From: Streptomyces sp. P9-A2
Lineage (GTDB): Bacteria > Actinomycetota > Actinomycetes > Streptomycetales > Streptomycetaceae
Direction of reading: 5' to 3'
Assembly: GCF_036634175.1 (NCBI RefSeq)
Contig: NZ_JAZIFX010000001.1
Span: 2,604,001-2,668,000, forward strand
DNA: 64,000 nucleotides
Shown: piece after piece, positions 46,711-55,002 of the stretch
How the letters are laid out: every line of letters starts with the position of its first letter
How positions within the stretch are numbered: position 1 is the stretch's first letter
Program-made: the position numbers and the translations under genes
The notes under the pieces: model-generated
What the model was told of the DNA's origin: nothing
The model's input: only the letters and a program-made list of their open reading frames with translations
The model's database searches: none

Positions 46711-46724
46711 GTTCGCTGTGAGCG
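46711..46724. promoter_or_regulatory. ClgR-type binding box upstream of clpP1
   Basis: GTTCGCTGTGAGCG fits the GTTCGCYNNNRGCG motif reported for ClgR, the activator of clp genes in Streptomyces. It lies 152 bases upstream of clpP1. Confidence 0.65.
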
Positions 46725-46867
46725 CAGGGTGCTCCGCCGGGTGCGCCGGGTCCTCACGCCGTGAGCGGATCCGCCGGTGGGGGTCTGCGGGGCGTGGCCG
46801 GCCGGCCACGCCCACGGCGGCGGAGCCGCGCACCGGCAGGGCCCCGCGCCCCCAGGGCGTGCCGCCC

Positions 46868-46924
46868 TGCCGTACGACGGACGGGCCCCGGCACGAATGT
46901 CCGGGGCCCGTCCGTCGTACGGCA
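46868..46924 (-). terminator. Strong terminator after tig
   Basis: A perfect 24-bp inverted repeat (46868-46891 with 46901-46924), inner arm GACGGACGGGCCCCGG, with a 9-base loop, 16 bases past the tig stop. Confidence 0.92.
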
Positions 46925-46939
46925 GAGGCGACGCGAGGC

Positions 46940-48460
46940 TCAGCCCTCGGTCTTCTCCTCGGCCTTGTCGGCCTTGGCGTCGTCGGCCTTGGCCTCGTCG
47001 GCCTTGGCGTCATCGGCGTCGTCGGCCTTGGCCTCGGCGGGGGCCTCGTCGGCCTTGGCGTCATCGGCGTCGTCGGCCTTGGCCTCGGCGGGGGCCTCGT
47101 CGGCGGTGTCCGCGGCGGGGGCCTCGGCGGCCTCCGTCTCGTCCTCTTCCTCGTCGTCGAGGTCGATGATCTCGCCGTTGGTGTCCTTGACCGTGGCCTT
47201 CTCGACCACGGCGGCCAGGGCCTTGCCACGGGCGACCTCGCCGACCAGGAGCGGAACCTGACCGCCCTCGACGACCGCCTGCGCGAACTGGTCGGGGGAC
47301 ATGCCGGAGGAGGCCGCGCGCCGCATGAGGTGCTCGGTGAGCTCCTCCTGGTTGACGTTGTGCTTCTCCCGGTTGACCAGCTCGTCGAGGACGAACTGGG
47401 TCTTGATGCCCTTGACCGCGGCCTCGCGGGTCTCGGTGTCGAACTCCTCGGCGGTCTTGCCCTGGATCTCGAGGTACTTCTCGAGGTCGAGGCCCATCTG
47501 GCCGAGCTGGTGGTGCTCGAGGTTGTGCTTACGGGTGTTGATCTCGTCCTCGAGCAGCTTCTCGGGGACGGGGACCTCGACCAGCTCGAGCAGCTTGTCC
47601 AGGACGCGCTCCTGGGCCTGCGTGGCCTGGTCGTACTGCTTCATGTTCTCCAGGCGCTTGCGGCTGTCCGCGCGCAGCTCCCCGAGGGTGTCGAACTCGG
47701 AGGCCAGCTGTGCGAACTCGTCGTCCAGCTCAGGCAGTTCGCGCTTGGCGACCTGGGTGACCCTGACAGTGACCTCGGCCTCCTTGCCCGCCGCGGAGCC
47801 ACCCTTCAGCTCGGAGGCGAAGGTGGCCTCCTGGTCGGCCGACAGGCCCGTCACCGCGGCGTCGACGCCGTCCAGCAGCTCGCCGGAGCCGATGGTGTAG
47901 GAGACGCCGTTGGCGATGCCGTCCTCGAGGACCTCGCCCTCGACCTTGGCCTCGAGGTCGATCGTGACGACGTCGCCGTCCTCGGCGGCACGCTCGACCG
48001 GGGCGGTGGAGGCGAAGCGCTCGCGCAGCTCCTCGACGGCCTTGTCGACGTCCTCCTCGGTGACCTCGACGGCGTCGACCTCGACCTCGATGCCGGAGTA
48101 GTCCGGGATCTCGATGGTCGGGCGGATGTCGACCTCGGCGGTGAAGTTCAGCGTCTCGCCGTCCTTCAGCTCCGTGATGTCGATCTCGGGCTGGCCCAGC
48201 GGGTTCAGCTCGGCCTCGTTGACCGCCTCGGTGTAGAACTTCGGGAGCGCGTCGTTGACCGCCTCCTCCAGCACCGCACCGCGGCCGAAGCGCTGGTCGA
48301 TGACCCGGGCCGGGACCTTGCCCTTACGGAAGCCCTTCACCGTGACCTGCTGGTTGATCTTCTTGTACGCCGCGTCGAGGCTGTCCTTGAGCTCCTCGAA
48401 GGGCACCTCGACAGTGAGCCGAACCCGAGTCGGGTTCAGGGTCTCCACGGCGCTCTTCAC
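46940..48460 (-). CDS. tig: Trigger factor (ribosome-associated chaperone)
   Basis: 506 residues from GTG 48460 with AAGGAG eight bases upstream. The ribosome-binding domain has [19 protein letters not shown] (the GFRxGxxP signature), then the FKBP-like PPIase region ([16 protein letters not shown]) and the helical C-domain. The last about 75 residues form an acidic Ala/Asp/Lys tail with a 17-residue exact duplication ([17 protein letters not shown]), matching a 51-bp direct repeat at about 46993-47095. The tail length may vary between strains. It is upstream of clpP1-clpP2-clpX, the usual order. Confidence 0.96.
   Translation of the reverse strand: MKSAVETLNPTRVRLTVEVPFEELKDSLDAAYKKINQQVTVKGFRKGKVPARVIDQRFGRGAVLEEAVNDALPKFYTEAVNEAELNPLGQPEIDITELKDGETLNFTAEVDIRPTIEIPDYSGIEVEVDAVEVTEEDVDKAVEELRERFASTAPVERAAEDGDVVTIDLEAKVEGEVLEDGIANGVSYTIGSGELLDGVDAAVTGLSADQEATFASELKGGSAAGKEAEVTVRVTQVAKRELPELDDEFAQLASEFDTLGELRADSRKRLENMKQYDQATQAQERVLDKLLELVEVPVPEKLLEDEINTRKHNLEHHQLGQMGLDLEKYLEIQGKTAEEFDTETREAAVKGIKTQFVLDELVNREKHNVNQEELTEHLMRRAASSGMSPDQFAQAVVEGGQVPLLVGEVARGKALAAVVEKATVKDTNGEIIDLDDEEEDETEAAEAPAADTADEAPAEAKADDADDAKADEAPAEAKADDADDAKADEAKADDAKADKAEEKTEG
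46993..47095. repeat. 51-bp direct repeat inside the tig tail
   Basis: Two adjacent copies of about 51 bp encoding [17 protein letters not shown] twice; inner units of GCCTTGGCGTC also recur. Confidence 0.8.
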
Positions 48461-48629
48461 GGTTCGGTCTCCTTGTGGCTGACTTCTGGATTTCCACCGG
48501 GACCAGAACGGTCCGGCCGTTTCGCAGCCCGGAGACTTCAGATGATGAGACACACGGGCGTGCAGCTTGCATAGTAACGGCAGCGACTACAGCGCCCCAA
48601 AGCCGATCACTGGTGGTGATCAGGTGACT

Positions 48630-48706
48630 GGTCGGGGTGGCGGGATTTGAACCCACGGCCTTCCGCTCCCAAAGCGGACGCGCTACCAAGCTGCGCCACA
48701 CCCCGT
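48630..48706 (-). tRNA. tRNA-Pro(TGG), CCA encoded
   Basis: Acceptor arms CGGGGTG and CACCCCG pair perfectly. The anticodon loop TTTGGGA gives anticodon TGG; the T-loop is TTCAAAT. Discriminator A and CCA are encoded (48633-48630). Cloverleaf of normal size. Confidence 0.96.
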
Positions 48707-48873
48707 CTGGTGCGACACGTAGGCTACATGCCTGCGCCCGGTCGGGCCGCCGCATTCCACCGGGCGTGGTGCGGCGCCGGGGCCTCGAACGGCACGCGGT
48801 GTGCGGCGAGGGCGCGGCACCCGCTACGATGCCTGTCAGTACCGCGTCCTCCAGGGCGTGCGGTACACGATGT

Positions 48874-48944
48874 GCGGGCGTAGCTCAATGGTAGAGCCCT
48901 AGTCTTCCAAACTAGCTACGCGGGTTCGATTCCCGTCGCCCGCT
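48874..48944 (+). tRNA. tRNA-Gly(TCC), used as integration site
   Basis: Acceptor arms GCGGGCG/CGCCCGC, D-arm GCTCAATGGTAGAGC, anticodon loop CTTCCAA (anticodon TCC), T-loop TTCGATT, discriminator T; CCA is not encoded. Its 3' 43 bases recur exactly at 53969, showing that an element inserted here and rebuilt the gene. Confidence 0.96.
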
Positions 48945-48945
48945 C
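48902..48945 (+). repeat. attL: 44-bp duplicated tRNA-Gly segment (left)
   Basis: Starts GTCTTCCAAACTAGCTACGC at the anticodon stem and runs to one base past the tRNA end; identical to 53969-54012. Confidence 0.93.
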
Positions 48946-48952
48946 TGAACGA

Positions 48953-48995
48953 ATCAGGGCCAGGTCAGAGGATTATTCCTCCGCCTGGCCCTGAT
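48953..48995. terminator. Terminator after tRNA-Gly / integrase
   Basis: 12-bp perfect stem ATCAGGGCCAGG/CCTGGCCCTGAT. A similar hairpin follows the right att site at 54018-54063. Confidence 0.75.
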
Positions 48996-49013
48996 CGCAT
49001 TCCGGGGTTCCGA

Positions 49014-49820
49014 TCAGTCCGCCGTGTCCCCCGCGTGCCCCTCGGGCTCTCGATCTTCCTTCTCCGGGCCCGTTCGGGTCTTCTTCCGACCCCGGTTGAC
49101 GAGACCGGAAACGGCGTCGGCGATCAGCCGATCCCGTTCGGCACTGGCGTGCTGGTAGATCAGCGCGGCACGGGCAGTGCTGTGACCCATGCGCGCCATC
49201 AGCTCACGCGTGCTGGCTCCCGTCGACGCGGCGAGGGTGTTGCCGGTGTGCCGAAGATCATGGAAGTGCAGGCCCTTGACGCCGACGTCGCCGCACGCCT
49301 TACGCCACAGCCGGTTGAAGTGGTTCCGCCGCGGGGTCGCACCCTTCGGTCCGATGAACACTCGCCCGTCCGCACCCGGCTCTGCGTACCGCGCCAGATG
49401 CTCGCGGATGTCCGGGACGATCGCGGTCGGGATGGACACCGTTCTCTTGCCGGCAGCGCTCTTGGGAGCCTTGATCTCCCGTTGCCCGTTGTTGAGTTCC
49501 GCGACCGAGCGGCGAACCCGCACGGCGCCGTGGTCGAGGTCGATGTCACGACGGTGCGGGCCGATCAGCTCTCCCCAGCACAGCCCGAGGAAGCCGGCCA
49601 TGAGCACGAGCGCCCGGTAACGCGGCTGGATCGCGTCGGCGACGTCGTAGACCTCCTGCACGGTCGCGGTCGGCCGCTCCGGAGTGTGCACGACGCTGGC
49701 GCCCTTGATGGTGCACGGATTGCGCCTGATCATCTGGTCGGCAACGGCCGTGCCCAGAATGGCCCGAAGCAAGGCGTACGCCTTGGCAACGGTCGTCGGA
49801 CCGGTCCTGGAAGCGAGCTT
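49014..49820 (-). pseudogene. int: Tyrosine integrase, N-terminally truncated with box-I Arg replaced by Cys
   Basis: The recognisable part is about 266 residues, from ASRTGPTTVAKAYALL to the end; normal relatives have about 380-400. Missing is the arm-binding and most of the core-binding domain. In the catalytic domain box I reads GLCWGEL where integrases have GLRWGEL, a single C-to-T change at the first codon base. The other catalytic residues are present: HDLRHT (HxxR), MGHS and the nucleophile in ALIYQHA. The frame stays open upstream, but it passes through a large palindrome with no integrase-like sequence. The protein is very likely inactive. Confidence 0.8.
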
Positions 49821-49986
49821 GCCCGCACGCCAGCGGCGGCCCCGCCCGGCGGCGCGCTGCGTGCAAGCGGGCGAAGGTGGGGATGTCATCCGCGGGCACA
49901 AGATGATGCCTCCGGCGGGGATCAGCCGGCACCGGGATGGAGGGGGCGCCGTTGCCGAGTGCGGGCACGTTGTGGCGTGCGCGGGG

Positions 49987-50138
49987 AGCTCCCATCCCGT
50001 CCACCGTCGACCCAGGCAGAGCCGAGCAGACGCGGCCCAGGGCGTCAAGGTCGTTCGTACAGTGGCGCGCTCCACCTTGACGCCATGGACCACGCCCGCT
50101 CCACGGTGTGTGGGTCGACGGCGGACGGGATGGGAGCT
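49987..50138. repeat. 152-bp nested inverted repeat upstream of the integrase remnant
   Basis: Outer arms of 28 bp with one mismatch (49987-50014, AGCTCCCATCCCGTCCACCG..., and 50111-50138). Inner arms GGCGTCAAGGT (50041-50051) and ACCTTGACGCC (50074-50084). It occupies the place where the integrase N-terminus should be. Confidence 0.8.
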
Positions 50139-50298
50139 GGGGAAGGTGGTGGGCTGAGGCTGTGAGGCGAGGTTCCCAAAAACCCTTCGCACCTGCTCGC
50201 CTCGCCCGATACGGTCTCGAGCGCGTGTCCACTGCGGGGAGCCCAGGAGCTCCGCGCGGCCGCACCGGCAGTTCCCACGCTGAGAGTAGGTTTCGCCA

Positions 50299-50679
50299 AT
50301 GGCATGTCGTATCAGTGAGCTCGTGCTCGGTTGCCGCGACCCCGAGGTGCTGGCGCGGTTCTGGTGCGAGGTCCTGGACTTCGTAGTGCTTGATCGCGAA
50401 GGGGACGACTGCATCGAGATCGGGCCGCGCGAAGGGTTCGGCGGTCCGCAGCCGACGATCATCCTCAGCCGTAGGGACGAGCCAGAGCCGGGGAAGTCCC
50501 GGCTGCACATCGACGTCAACGCCACCGACCGCGATCAGGATGCCGAGCTCGAACGCCTCCTGAAGCTCGGGGCGCGCCCGGCCGACATCGGCCAGACCGG
50601 CGAGGAATCGTGGCACGTTCTTGCCGACCCAGAGGGCAATGAGTTCTGCCTGCTCAAGGCCCGCCTCGACCCGCTCTGA
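50299..50679 (+). CDS. VOC/glyoxalase-fold protein
   Basis: 126 residues, one VOC domain: ISELVLGCRDPEVLARFWCE, a central GGPQPTIILSR strand, RLHIDVNATDRD, and the C-terminal WHVLADPEGNEFCLL. This subgroup is common in actinomycetes and has no fixed function; some bind drugs or act as dioxygenase-like enzymes. The metal-site pattern includes His in LHIDV and Glu in GNEFCLL. Start ATG 50299. It lies in the tRNA-Gly element, between the damaged integrase and the IS3 element. Confidence 0.85.
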   Translation: MACRISELVLGCRDPEVLARFWCEVLDFVVLDREGDDCIEIGPREGFGGPQPTIILSRRDEPEPGKSRLHIDVNATDRDQDAELERLLKLGARPADIGQTGEESWHVLADPEGNEFCLLKARLDPL

Positions 50680-50893
50680 CGGCTCAGTGTCCCAGGTGCG
50701 GCTCTAGTGTGTCGGGTTGGATCTGTCAAGGAGGCCCTTCCGTGCTGACATCAGCGGCTGACACCAACAAGCGCGAACAGCAGTGATCCGGGCCGAACCT
50801 CAGTGGACGATCAGGCGAGGCACAGAGCGCGTTGACCGATGATGCCGACACCGCATGATCGACCTGATAAGGACCCTCTCTGTCAGCCTTGGG
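50680..50893. other. Intergenic in the element, nothing recognised
   Basis: About 214 bases before the IS3-type left end; no gene, RNA or clear repeat found. Confidence 0.35.
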
Positions 50894-50952
50894 TGAGACG
50901 TCCCGCTTCGGCGGGTTAGCCTGAGAGGGCACGACAGGAGAACCACCCCCTC

Positions 50953-51336
50953 ATGACCAGCAGCAAGTCCGCCGGATCCGACCCGGCTCCCCGGCCGAAG
51001 CGCCGCACTTTCAGCCCGGAGTACAAGCTGCGGATCGTGGCCGAGTACGACGCCGCCCCGCAGAACGAGAAGGGCGCGGTCCTGCGCCGCGAGCGGCTGT
51101 ACCACTCGCATGTGAAGGAGTGGCGGGCCGCGCGGGATGCCGGGGCTCTGGAGAAGCTGGTCGACCAGCGTACCGGCCCGGCGAGGCCGAAGAAGTCTGC
51201 CGCCGAGGCGGAGAACGAGAAACTGCGCCGCCAGGTGGAGCGTCTGGAGAAGGAACTGGCGCGGAACAAGGCCGCGCTGGAGGTTATGGGAAAAGCTTCC
51301 GCGCTCTTGGAAATGATCTCCGAGGGCGCGGACTGA
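50953..51336 (+). CDS. IS3-family transposase OrfA
   Basis: 127 residues with an N-terminal helix-turn-helix (RRTFSPEYKLRIVAEYD, VLRRERLYHSHVKEWRAAR) and a C-terminal leucine-zipper-like coiled coil (EAENEKLRRQVERLEKELAR). It binds the IS ends. The slippery heptamer is at codons 113-114, near the end. Confidence 0.9.
   Translation: MTSSKSAGSDPAPRPKRRTFSPEYKLRIVAEYDAAPQNEKGAVLRRERLYHSHVKEWRAARDAGALEKLVDQRTGPARPKKSAAEAENEKLRRQVERLEKELARNKAALEVMGKASALLEMISEGAD
51288..51294 (+). other. Programmed -1 frameshift heptamer GGGAAAA
   Basis: G GGA AAA is in the OrfA frame (X XXY YYZ), so ribosomes slipping back one base continue into OrfB, giving the OrfAB fusion typical of IS3. OrfA otherwise ends 42 bases later. 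Confidence 0.7.
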
Positions 51337-52361
51337 ACGCTGCCGTCACCCCGGTGGCCGATGACGCGTTCACCGGCGTCGAGGGCGTGCTGGGTGTGAC
51401 TGCGGCGTGCCGGCTGACCGGCCGCTCGCGGGCCACCCACTACCGCCGGCTGCGTCCGGCGCCACCACGCCGGCCCCGCAAGCCGCAGGTCCAGCCCTCG
51501 GCCCTGACGGCCGAAGAACGGTCTGCGGTACTGGAGTTGATGAACAGCGACGAGTACGCCGAACTGGCGCCCGCGCAGATCTGGGCCCGCGAGCTGGATG
51601 CCGGGCGCTACCACTGCTCGGTCTCCACGATGTACCGGATCCTGCGCGAGAAGGGCCAGTCCGGCGAGCGCCGAAGACAGGCCACCCACCCCGCCCAGGC
51701 GGTGCCCGAGCTGGTGGCCACCGCCCCGTCGCAGGTGTTCACCTGGGACATCACCAAGGCGGCCGGACCGGCAAAGGGCATCTGGTATCACGCCTACGTC
51801 ATCATCGACATCTTCAGCCGCTACATCGTCGGCCACACCGTCGAGGCCGCTGAATCGGCCGAACGGGCCGAGGAGTTGATCCGCGAGACCATCGTCCGCA
51901 ACGGGATCGTGCCCGAGACCGTGCACGCCGACCGCGGCACCTCGATGACGAGCAAGAAGGTCTCCCAGCTGCTGATCGACCTCGGGGTGACAAGGTCGCA
52001 CTCGCGGCCGAAGGTCTCCAACGACAACCCCTACAGCGAGGCCCAGTTCAAGACCACGAAGTACATGTCGGACTATCCCGAACGGTTCGACTCGCTGGCC
52101 CACGCCCGCGAATGGTTCGACGCCTTCATCGCGTACTACAACCACGAGCACCGGCACTCGGGCATCGGCTGGCACACACCCGCCTCCGTCCACTTCGGGA
52201 CCGCCGAGGAGGTCCGCGACCAGCGCGCGGTCACCCTCGCCGAGGCATACGCCCGCCACCCCGAACGCTTCGGCCGCCGCCCCCGACCACCCGAGATACC
52301 CCAGACGGCCTGGATCAACGACCCGTCCAAGCGCCGCGAACCCGCACCACAAACCTCATAG
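51295..52361 (+). CDS. IS3-family transposase OrfB (DDE), expressed by frameshift
   Basis: About 355 residues in the -1 frame. The rve/DDE domain has Asp in FTWDITKAA, Asp in VHADRGTSM and Glu in NPYSEAQFKT, all present. An HTH_21-like region precedes it. It has no strong start of its own; expression as OrfAB is expected. Coordinates begin at the slip site. Confidence 0.88.
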
Positions 52362-52435
52362 CATCACGACCGTCTCACTGGACTTGAAATCTTCCGGGAT
52401 GAGGCCAGACTTCAAAGGATCATCCGTAGCACTAG

Positions 52436-52464
52436 GGCGCCGTCCATAGCATGTGGACGGCGCC
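52436..52464. terminator. Hairpin downstream of the IS3 element
   Basis: 11-bp perfect stem GGCGCCGTCCA/TGGACGGCGCC with a 7-base loop. Confidence 0.65.
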
Positions 52465-52641
52465 TTGCTGATGGCCGAGCCGTTAAGGCTCAACCAGCTG
52501 TGCTGCCACAAGGCCTCAGGTCAAAGACCCGCCCCTTCACTTCTGAGCGGCACTTGAGCTCCACGGCCCCCTCGCGCGGGTAGGTTCTGCACACGCCGCC
52601 CGAGACCTGGGCGGCGTGTGTGGGGCGAATCGGGGGCAGTC

Positions 52642-53097
52642 ATGGAGTTCATGTTCTATGCCGTACCAGCGTTCATCGCCGCGGTGGTGGTCGCGATGGC
52701 GGTCAAGGTGATCAGGCGCTTTCTGGAGCTGAGGCAGGCGTGGTCGAGCGGTCTGACAGCGGAGGCGCGCTGTCTGCGCACCTACACCACAACGAGACGC
52801 CACAGTGACAGCAGCCAGGCCACGACCACGCTGCACCATGTCTACGAGTTCACGCCTTCCGCGGGCCGTCCCGTCCGGTTCGAGGAGGAGAACGGCCCCG
52901 CGACGACCATCGAGGGGGACTTCGTCACCGTGCACTACTCGGCCGACCGGCCTCATAAGGCGACGGCCCACGTGCCGAGCCCCGTCAAGAGCGCAGCGAG
53001 CATGATCGCCCTGCTCTTCTTCTTCGGCATCGTGCTCGCTTTCTGTGTCTTCTTCGTGCTGACGGCGAATGACCTGTTCGGGTCGAACCTCCCCTAG
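52642..53097 (+). CDS. DUF3592-like membrane protein
   Basis: 151 residues. One N-terminal transmembrane helix (AVPAFIAAVVVAMAVKVI), a soluble beta-rich domain (AEARCLRTYTTT, HHVYEFTPSAGRPVRFEEEN, VTVHYSADRPHKAT), and a second helix at the end (ASMIALLFFFGIVLAFCVFF). This layout fits DUF3592, of unknown function. ATG 52642 has GGGGG six bases upstream. It belongs to the tRNA-Gly element. Confidence 0.75.
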   Translation: MEFMFYAVPAFIAAVVVAMAVKVIRRFLELRQAWSSGLTAEARCLRTYTTTRRHSDSSQATTTLHHVYEFTPSAGRPVRFEEENGPATTIEGDFVTVHYSADRPHKATAHVPSPVKSAASMIALLFFFGIVLAFCVFFVLTANDLFGSNLP

Positions 53098-53308
53098 CGG
53101 GGAGTCCCGGGCCGTCTCGGAGCCGTTTGAGGGTGCTCAACGACGACCAACGCTGACAACCACTGACAGATAAATCGCAGGTCACAGCGTTGATCAACCA
53201 TGCAGCCGCTGGTCGGAGACTCGGCCCGTAACTTCTTCGGCTACTGATCGCGCTCGAGGGAGCTTGACTCGACCATTGAGACTCCAGCCCAAAGCCGCTA
53301 CGCCTACC

Positions 53309-53782
53309 TCAGCGCTGGAGGTGCGGCCAGCCGTCCTTGTTGGAGAAGGTCTCGAAGCAGTACCGCGTCGAGCGATCCCACTCCTGCCCAGTAGCCAGCT
53401 CGTACGCCTGATCCGGCACATAGAGCAACCACTCGCCGTCGTACCGGGTGGAGGTGAACGGCGCGAACTTGTCGACGTCGAAGAACACGTCTTCCCAGAC
53501 GGCTCGGCCGGCAGCGACCACAGCGCAGCGGGTGTACAGGAACTGATCGGCCGACTGAGGGAAGGGACTCCCGTCTCGATCTGTCAGGTCGACGACGGGC
53601 AGAAAGCCGAACTTCTCCTGATCCAGCCGATAGAGAGCCTCGGCATGGCGCTCGGCGAAGCCGATGATGTCCGCGACGGGACGACGGCCCAACTCCTCGG
53701 CAAGGCGTCGACAGCTCGCCTCGCTGGCTTCGCCGCCCAAGGTGTCTATCAGTGTCCAGAAGTCAGCCCAGGTCATCCTCAC
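53309..53782 (-). CDS. DUF4240-like protein
   Basis: 157 residues, opening with MTWADFWTLIDTLGG and containing FAERHAEALYRLDQEKFG and AAGRAVWEDVFFD, which resembles DUF4240. These proteins are often encoded with polymorphic-toxin or defence-type genes, but the function is unknown and no partner toxin is seen here. It points toward the DUF3592-like gene across 210 empty bases. Confidence 0.75.
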   Translation of the reverse strand: MRMTWADFWTLIDTLGGEASEASCRRLAEELGRRPVADIIGFAERHAEALYRLDQEKFGFLPVVDLTDRDGSPFPQSADQFLYTRCAVVAAGRAVWEDVFFDVDKFAPFTSTRYDGEWLLYVPDQAYELATGQEWDRSTRYCFETFSNKDGWPHLQR

Positions 53783-53885
53783 GGAGGCAGGTTGCCAGAT
53801 CGCGGACCGCCTGTCTCGGGCCGCCCAGGGCAGAGCAACGCGGGCTTCGCGTGCCCCTGGCGTGCCCGATCAGCGGGCGACGAGC

Positions 53886-53905
53886 GGGGAACCACGGGGA
53901 ACCAC
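53886..53905. repeat. Tandem 10-bp repeat near attR (possible integrase arm sites)
   Basis: GGGGAACCAC twice in direct order, 64 bases from the right att copy. Direct repeats at this position are often arm-type integrase sites. Confidence 0.4.
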
Positions 53906-53968
53906 GGAGAGTTCGGCACTCCCACGCAGGTCAGCGGCATCGCAGGTCAACACCGATCCGCATACGGC

Positions 53969-54012
53969 GTCTTCCAAACTAGCTACGCGGGTTCGATTCC
54001 CGTCGCCCGCTC
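53969..54012 (+). repeat. attR: 44-bp duplicated tRNA-Gly segment (right)
   Basis: Identical to 48902-48945, without a tRNA 5' half upstream, so it is not a tRNA gene. Confidence 0.93.
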
Positions 54013-54017
54013 CATAC

Positions 54018-54063
54018 CGCTCAGGGTCGGCCGGAGGTTTCATTCCTCCACCGGCCCTGAGCG
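54018..54063. terminator. Host terminator beyond attR
   Basis: Stem CGCTCAGGG/CCCTGAGCG with an inner imperfect GGAGG/CCTCC stem. This is probably the original tRNA-Gly terminator; the copy at 48953 was brought in by the element. Confidence 0.65.
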
Positions 54064-54125
54064 CGTTCCCGGGGAGCGGCTACCCGGGGAGCGGCTACCC
54101 GGGCACGAATTCCGGAAGCCGGCTC

Positions 54126-54320
54126 TCAGAAGCTGACCGAGTTGATCATGTCCGCTATCGAGTCCATGAAGCGGTTGATCGACGGGGCCATGCCGGTGGA
54201 GGCGAGGAAGAAGCCGAAGAGGATCGCGACGACCGCGGGCCCGGCCTTGATGGACCCCCCTCTGATCAGTACTACAAGGATGATCGCCAACAGCAGCACC
54301 ACAGACAGTGAAATGGCCAC
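54126..54320 (-). CDS. Small membrane protein
   Basis: 64 residues from GTG 54320, with two transmembrane helices (SLSVVLLLAIILVVLIRGG and AVVAILFGFFLASTGMA) and a polar end (INRFMDSIADMINSVSF). Similar small proteins of unknown role are common in Streptomyces. The only gene between the element and the acyltransferase. Confidence 0.8.
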   Translation of the reverse strand: MAISLSVVLLLAIILVVLIRGGSIKAGPAVVAILFGFFLASTGMAPSINRFMDSIADMINSVSF

Positions 54321-54888
54321 AACTGATCACACCCTTGGTCGGTCCGCTCGTCCGGTCCGGGCGACGCATCCCCGCGCACCCCGCCAGAACCATCGTGCCA
54401 CCAACAGGGCCGGCCTATGCGGCTCGTGACGCATCATCCGTCTCACATCGGCCAGGTTCCGCGTGCGCGCGTCCGCCCGCGCGAGGGAACGGGCGGGCGC
54501 CGGACGGGTCCCGCGCGGAGCCAGGAGTGCGACCTCGCACGGCAATTCGACTCACCACTCGCTGATGGAATCCGACCGGACCGGTGCCGTATCCACACAA
54601 CACCTCCGCGACTGTTCCCCATTGCCGCTCCACGTATCCCGACGAGCCTCCGGACCGGCCCCGAAGAGGAATGAAGCGGGCATCCCTTCGGGGTTCAACG
54701 GGCGAGGCATATACCCTTTTAGCCCGATACGAATCTGGACGGAAGCGGCGTACCGAACGCTTTGGAGTCGTGCCCGATCGGTGCGTCGGGCGTGTGCCGG
54801 CCATCACACCGGCATAGCCGTCTGCATTCACGGATCGCGGGCATCCGGAATGAACAGCCAGAATGAACAGCCGGAATGACGTGGGGGT
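54321..54888. other. Intergenic, no gene seen
   Basis: About 570 bases upstream of the small membrane protein and the acyltransferase, divergent promoters expected. A short direct repeat AATGAACAGCC occurs at about 54849-54875. No conserved coding frame. Confidence 0.35.
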
Positions 54889-54918
54889 TTTACGCCTCCC
54901 CACAGCGAGCGCTAGGGT
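54889..54918 (+). promoter_or_regulatory. Candidate promoter of the acyltransferase gene
   Basis: TTTACG (54889-54894), 18-base spacer and TAGGGT (54913-54918). Confidence 0.4.
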
Positions 54919-55002
54919 GCCTCAAATGTTCTACGCCGCCTCGTCCCCCAGATGCGCGGCAAGTGCGTCGGCCCCCTCCCCGAGTTCCCGGCGGGTGGCC
55001 CT

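Larger units (their letters stand above)
50894..52377 (+). mobile_element. IS3-family insertion sequence
   Basis: Carries orfA and orfB in a -1 relation with a GGGAAAA slippery heptamer. Candidate ends share TGAGACG (50894-50900) and its complement CGTCTCA (52371-52377), with weaker similarity inward. I see no target duplication, so the ends are approximate. Confidence 0.7.
48946..54012. mobile_element. Integrated element in tRNA-Gly (about 5.07 kb), decayed
   Basis: Bounded by the 44-bp direct duplication. An integrase gene lies next to the left end and points toward it, as in pSAM2/AICE-type elements. The rest holds a VOC protein, an IS3-type element, DUF3592-like and DUF4240-like genes. 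No replication initiator, excisionase, or FtsK-like transfer gene is recognisable, and the integrase is damaged, so it is probably immobile. Confidence 0.85.

Noticed and set aside
50894..52377. Target-site duplication of the IS3 element
   Set aside because: Bases next to the candidate ends do not match, so either the ends are misplaced or the duplication has decayed.
53309..53782. Toxin-immunity or defence system in the tRNA-Gly element
   Set aside because: The DUF4240-like and DUF3592-like genes have no nuclease, toxin or sensor partner in the element; the evidence is too weak.
53969..54012. Possible second tRNA-Gly
   Set aside because: Only the 3' part is present; no acceptor 5' strand or D-arm, so it is attR.
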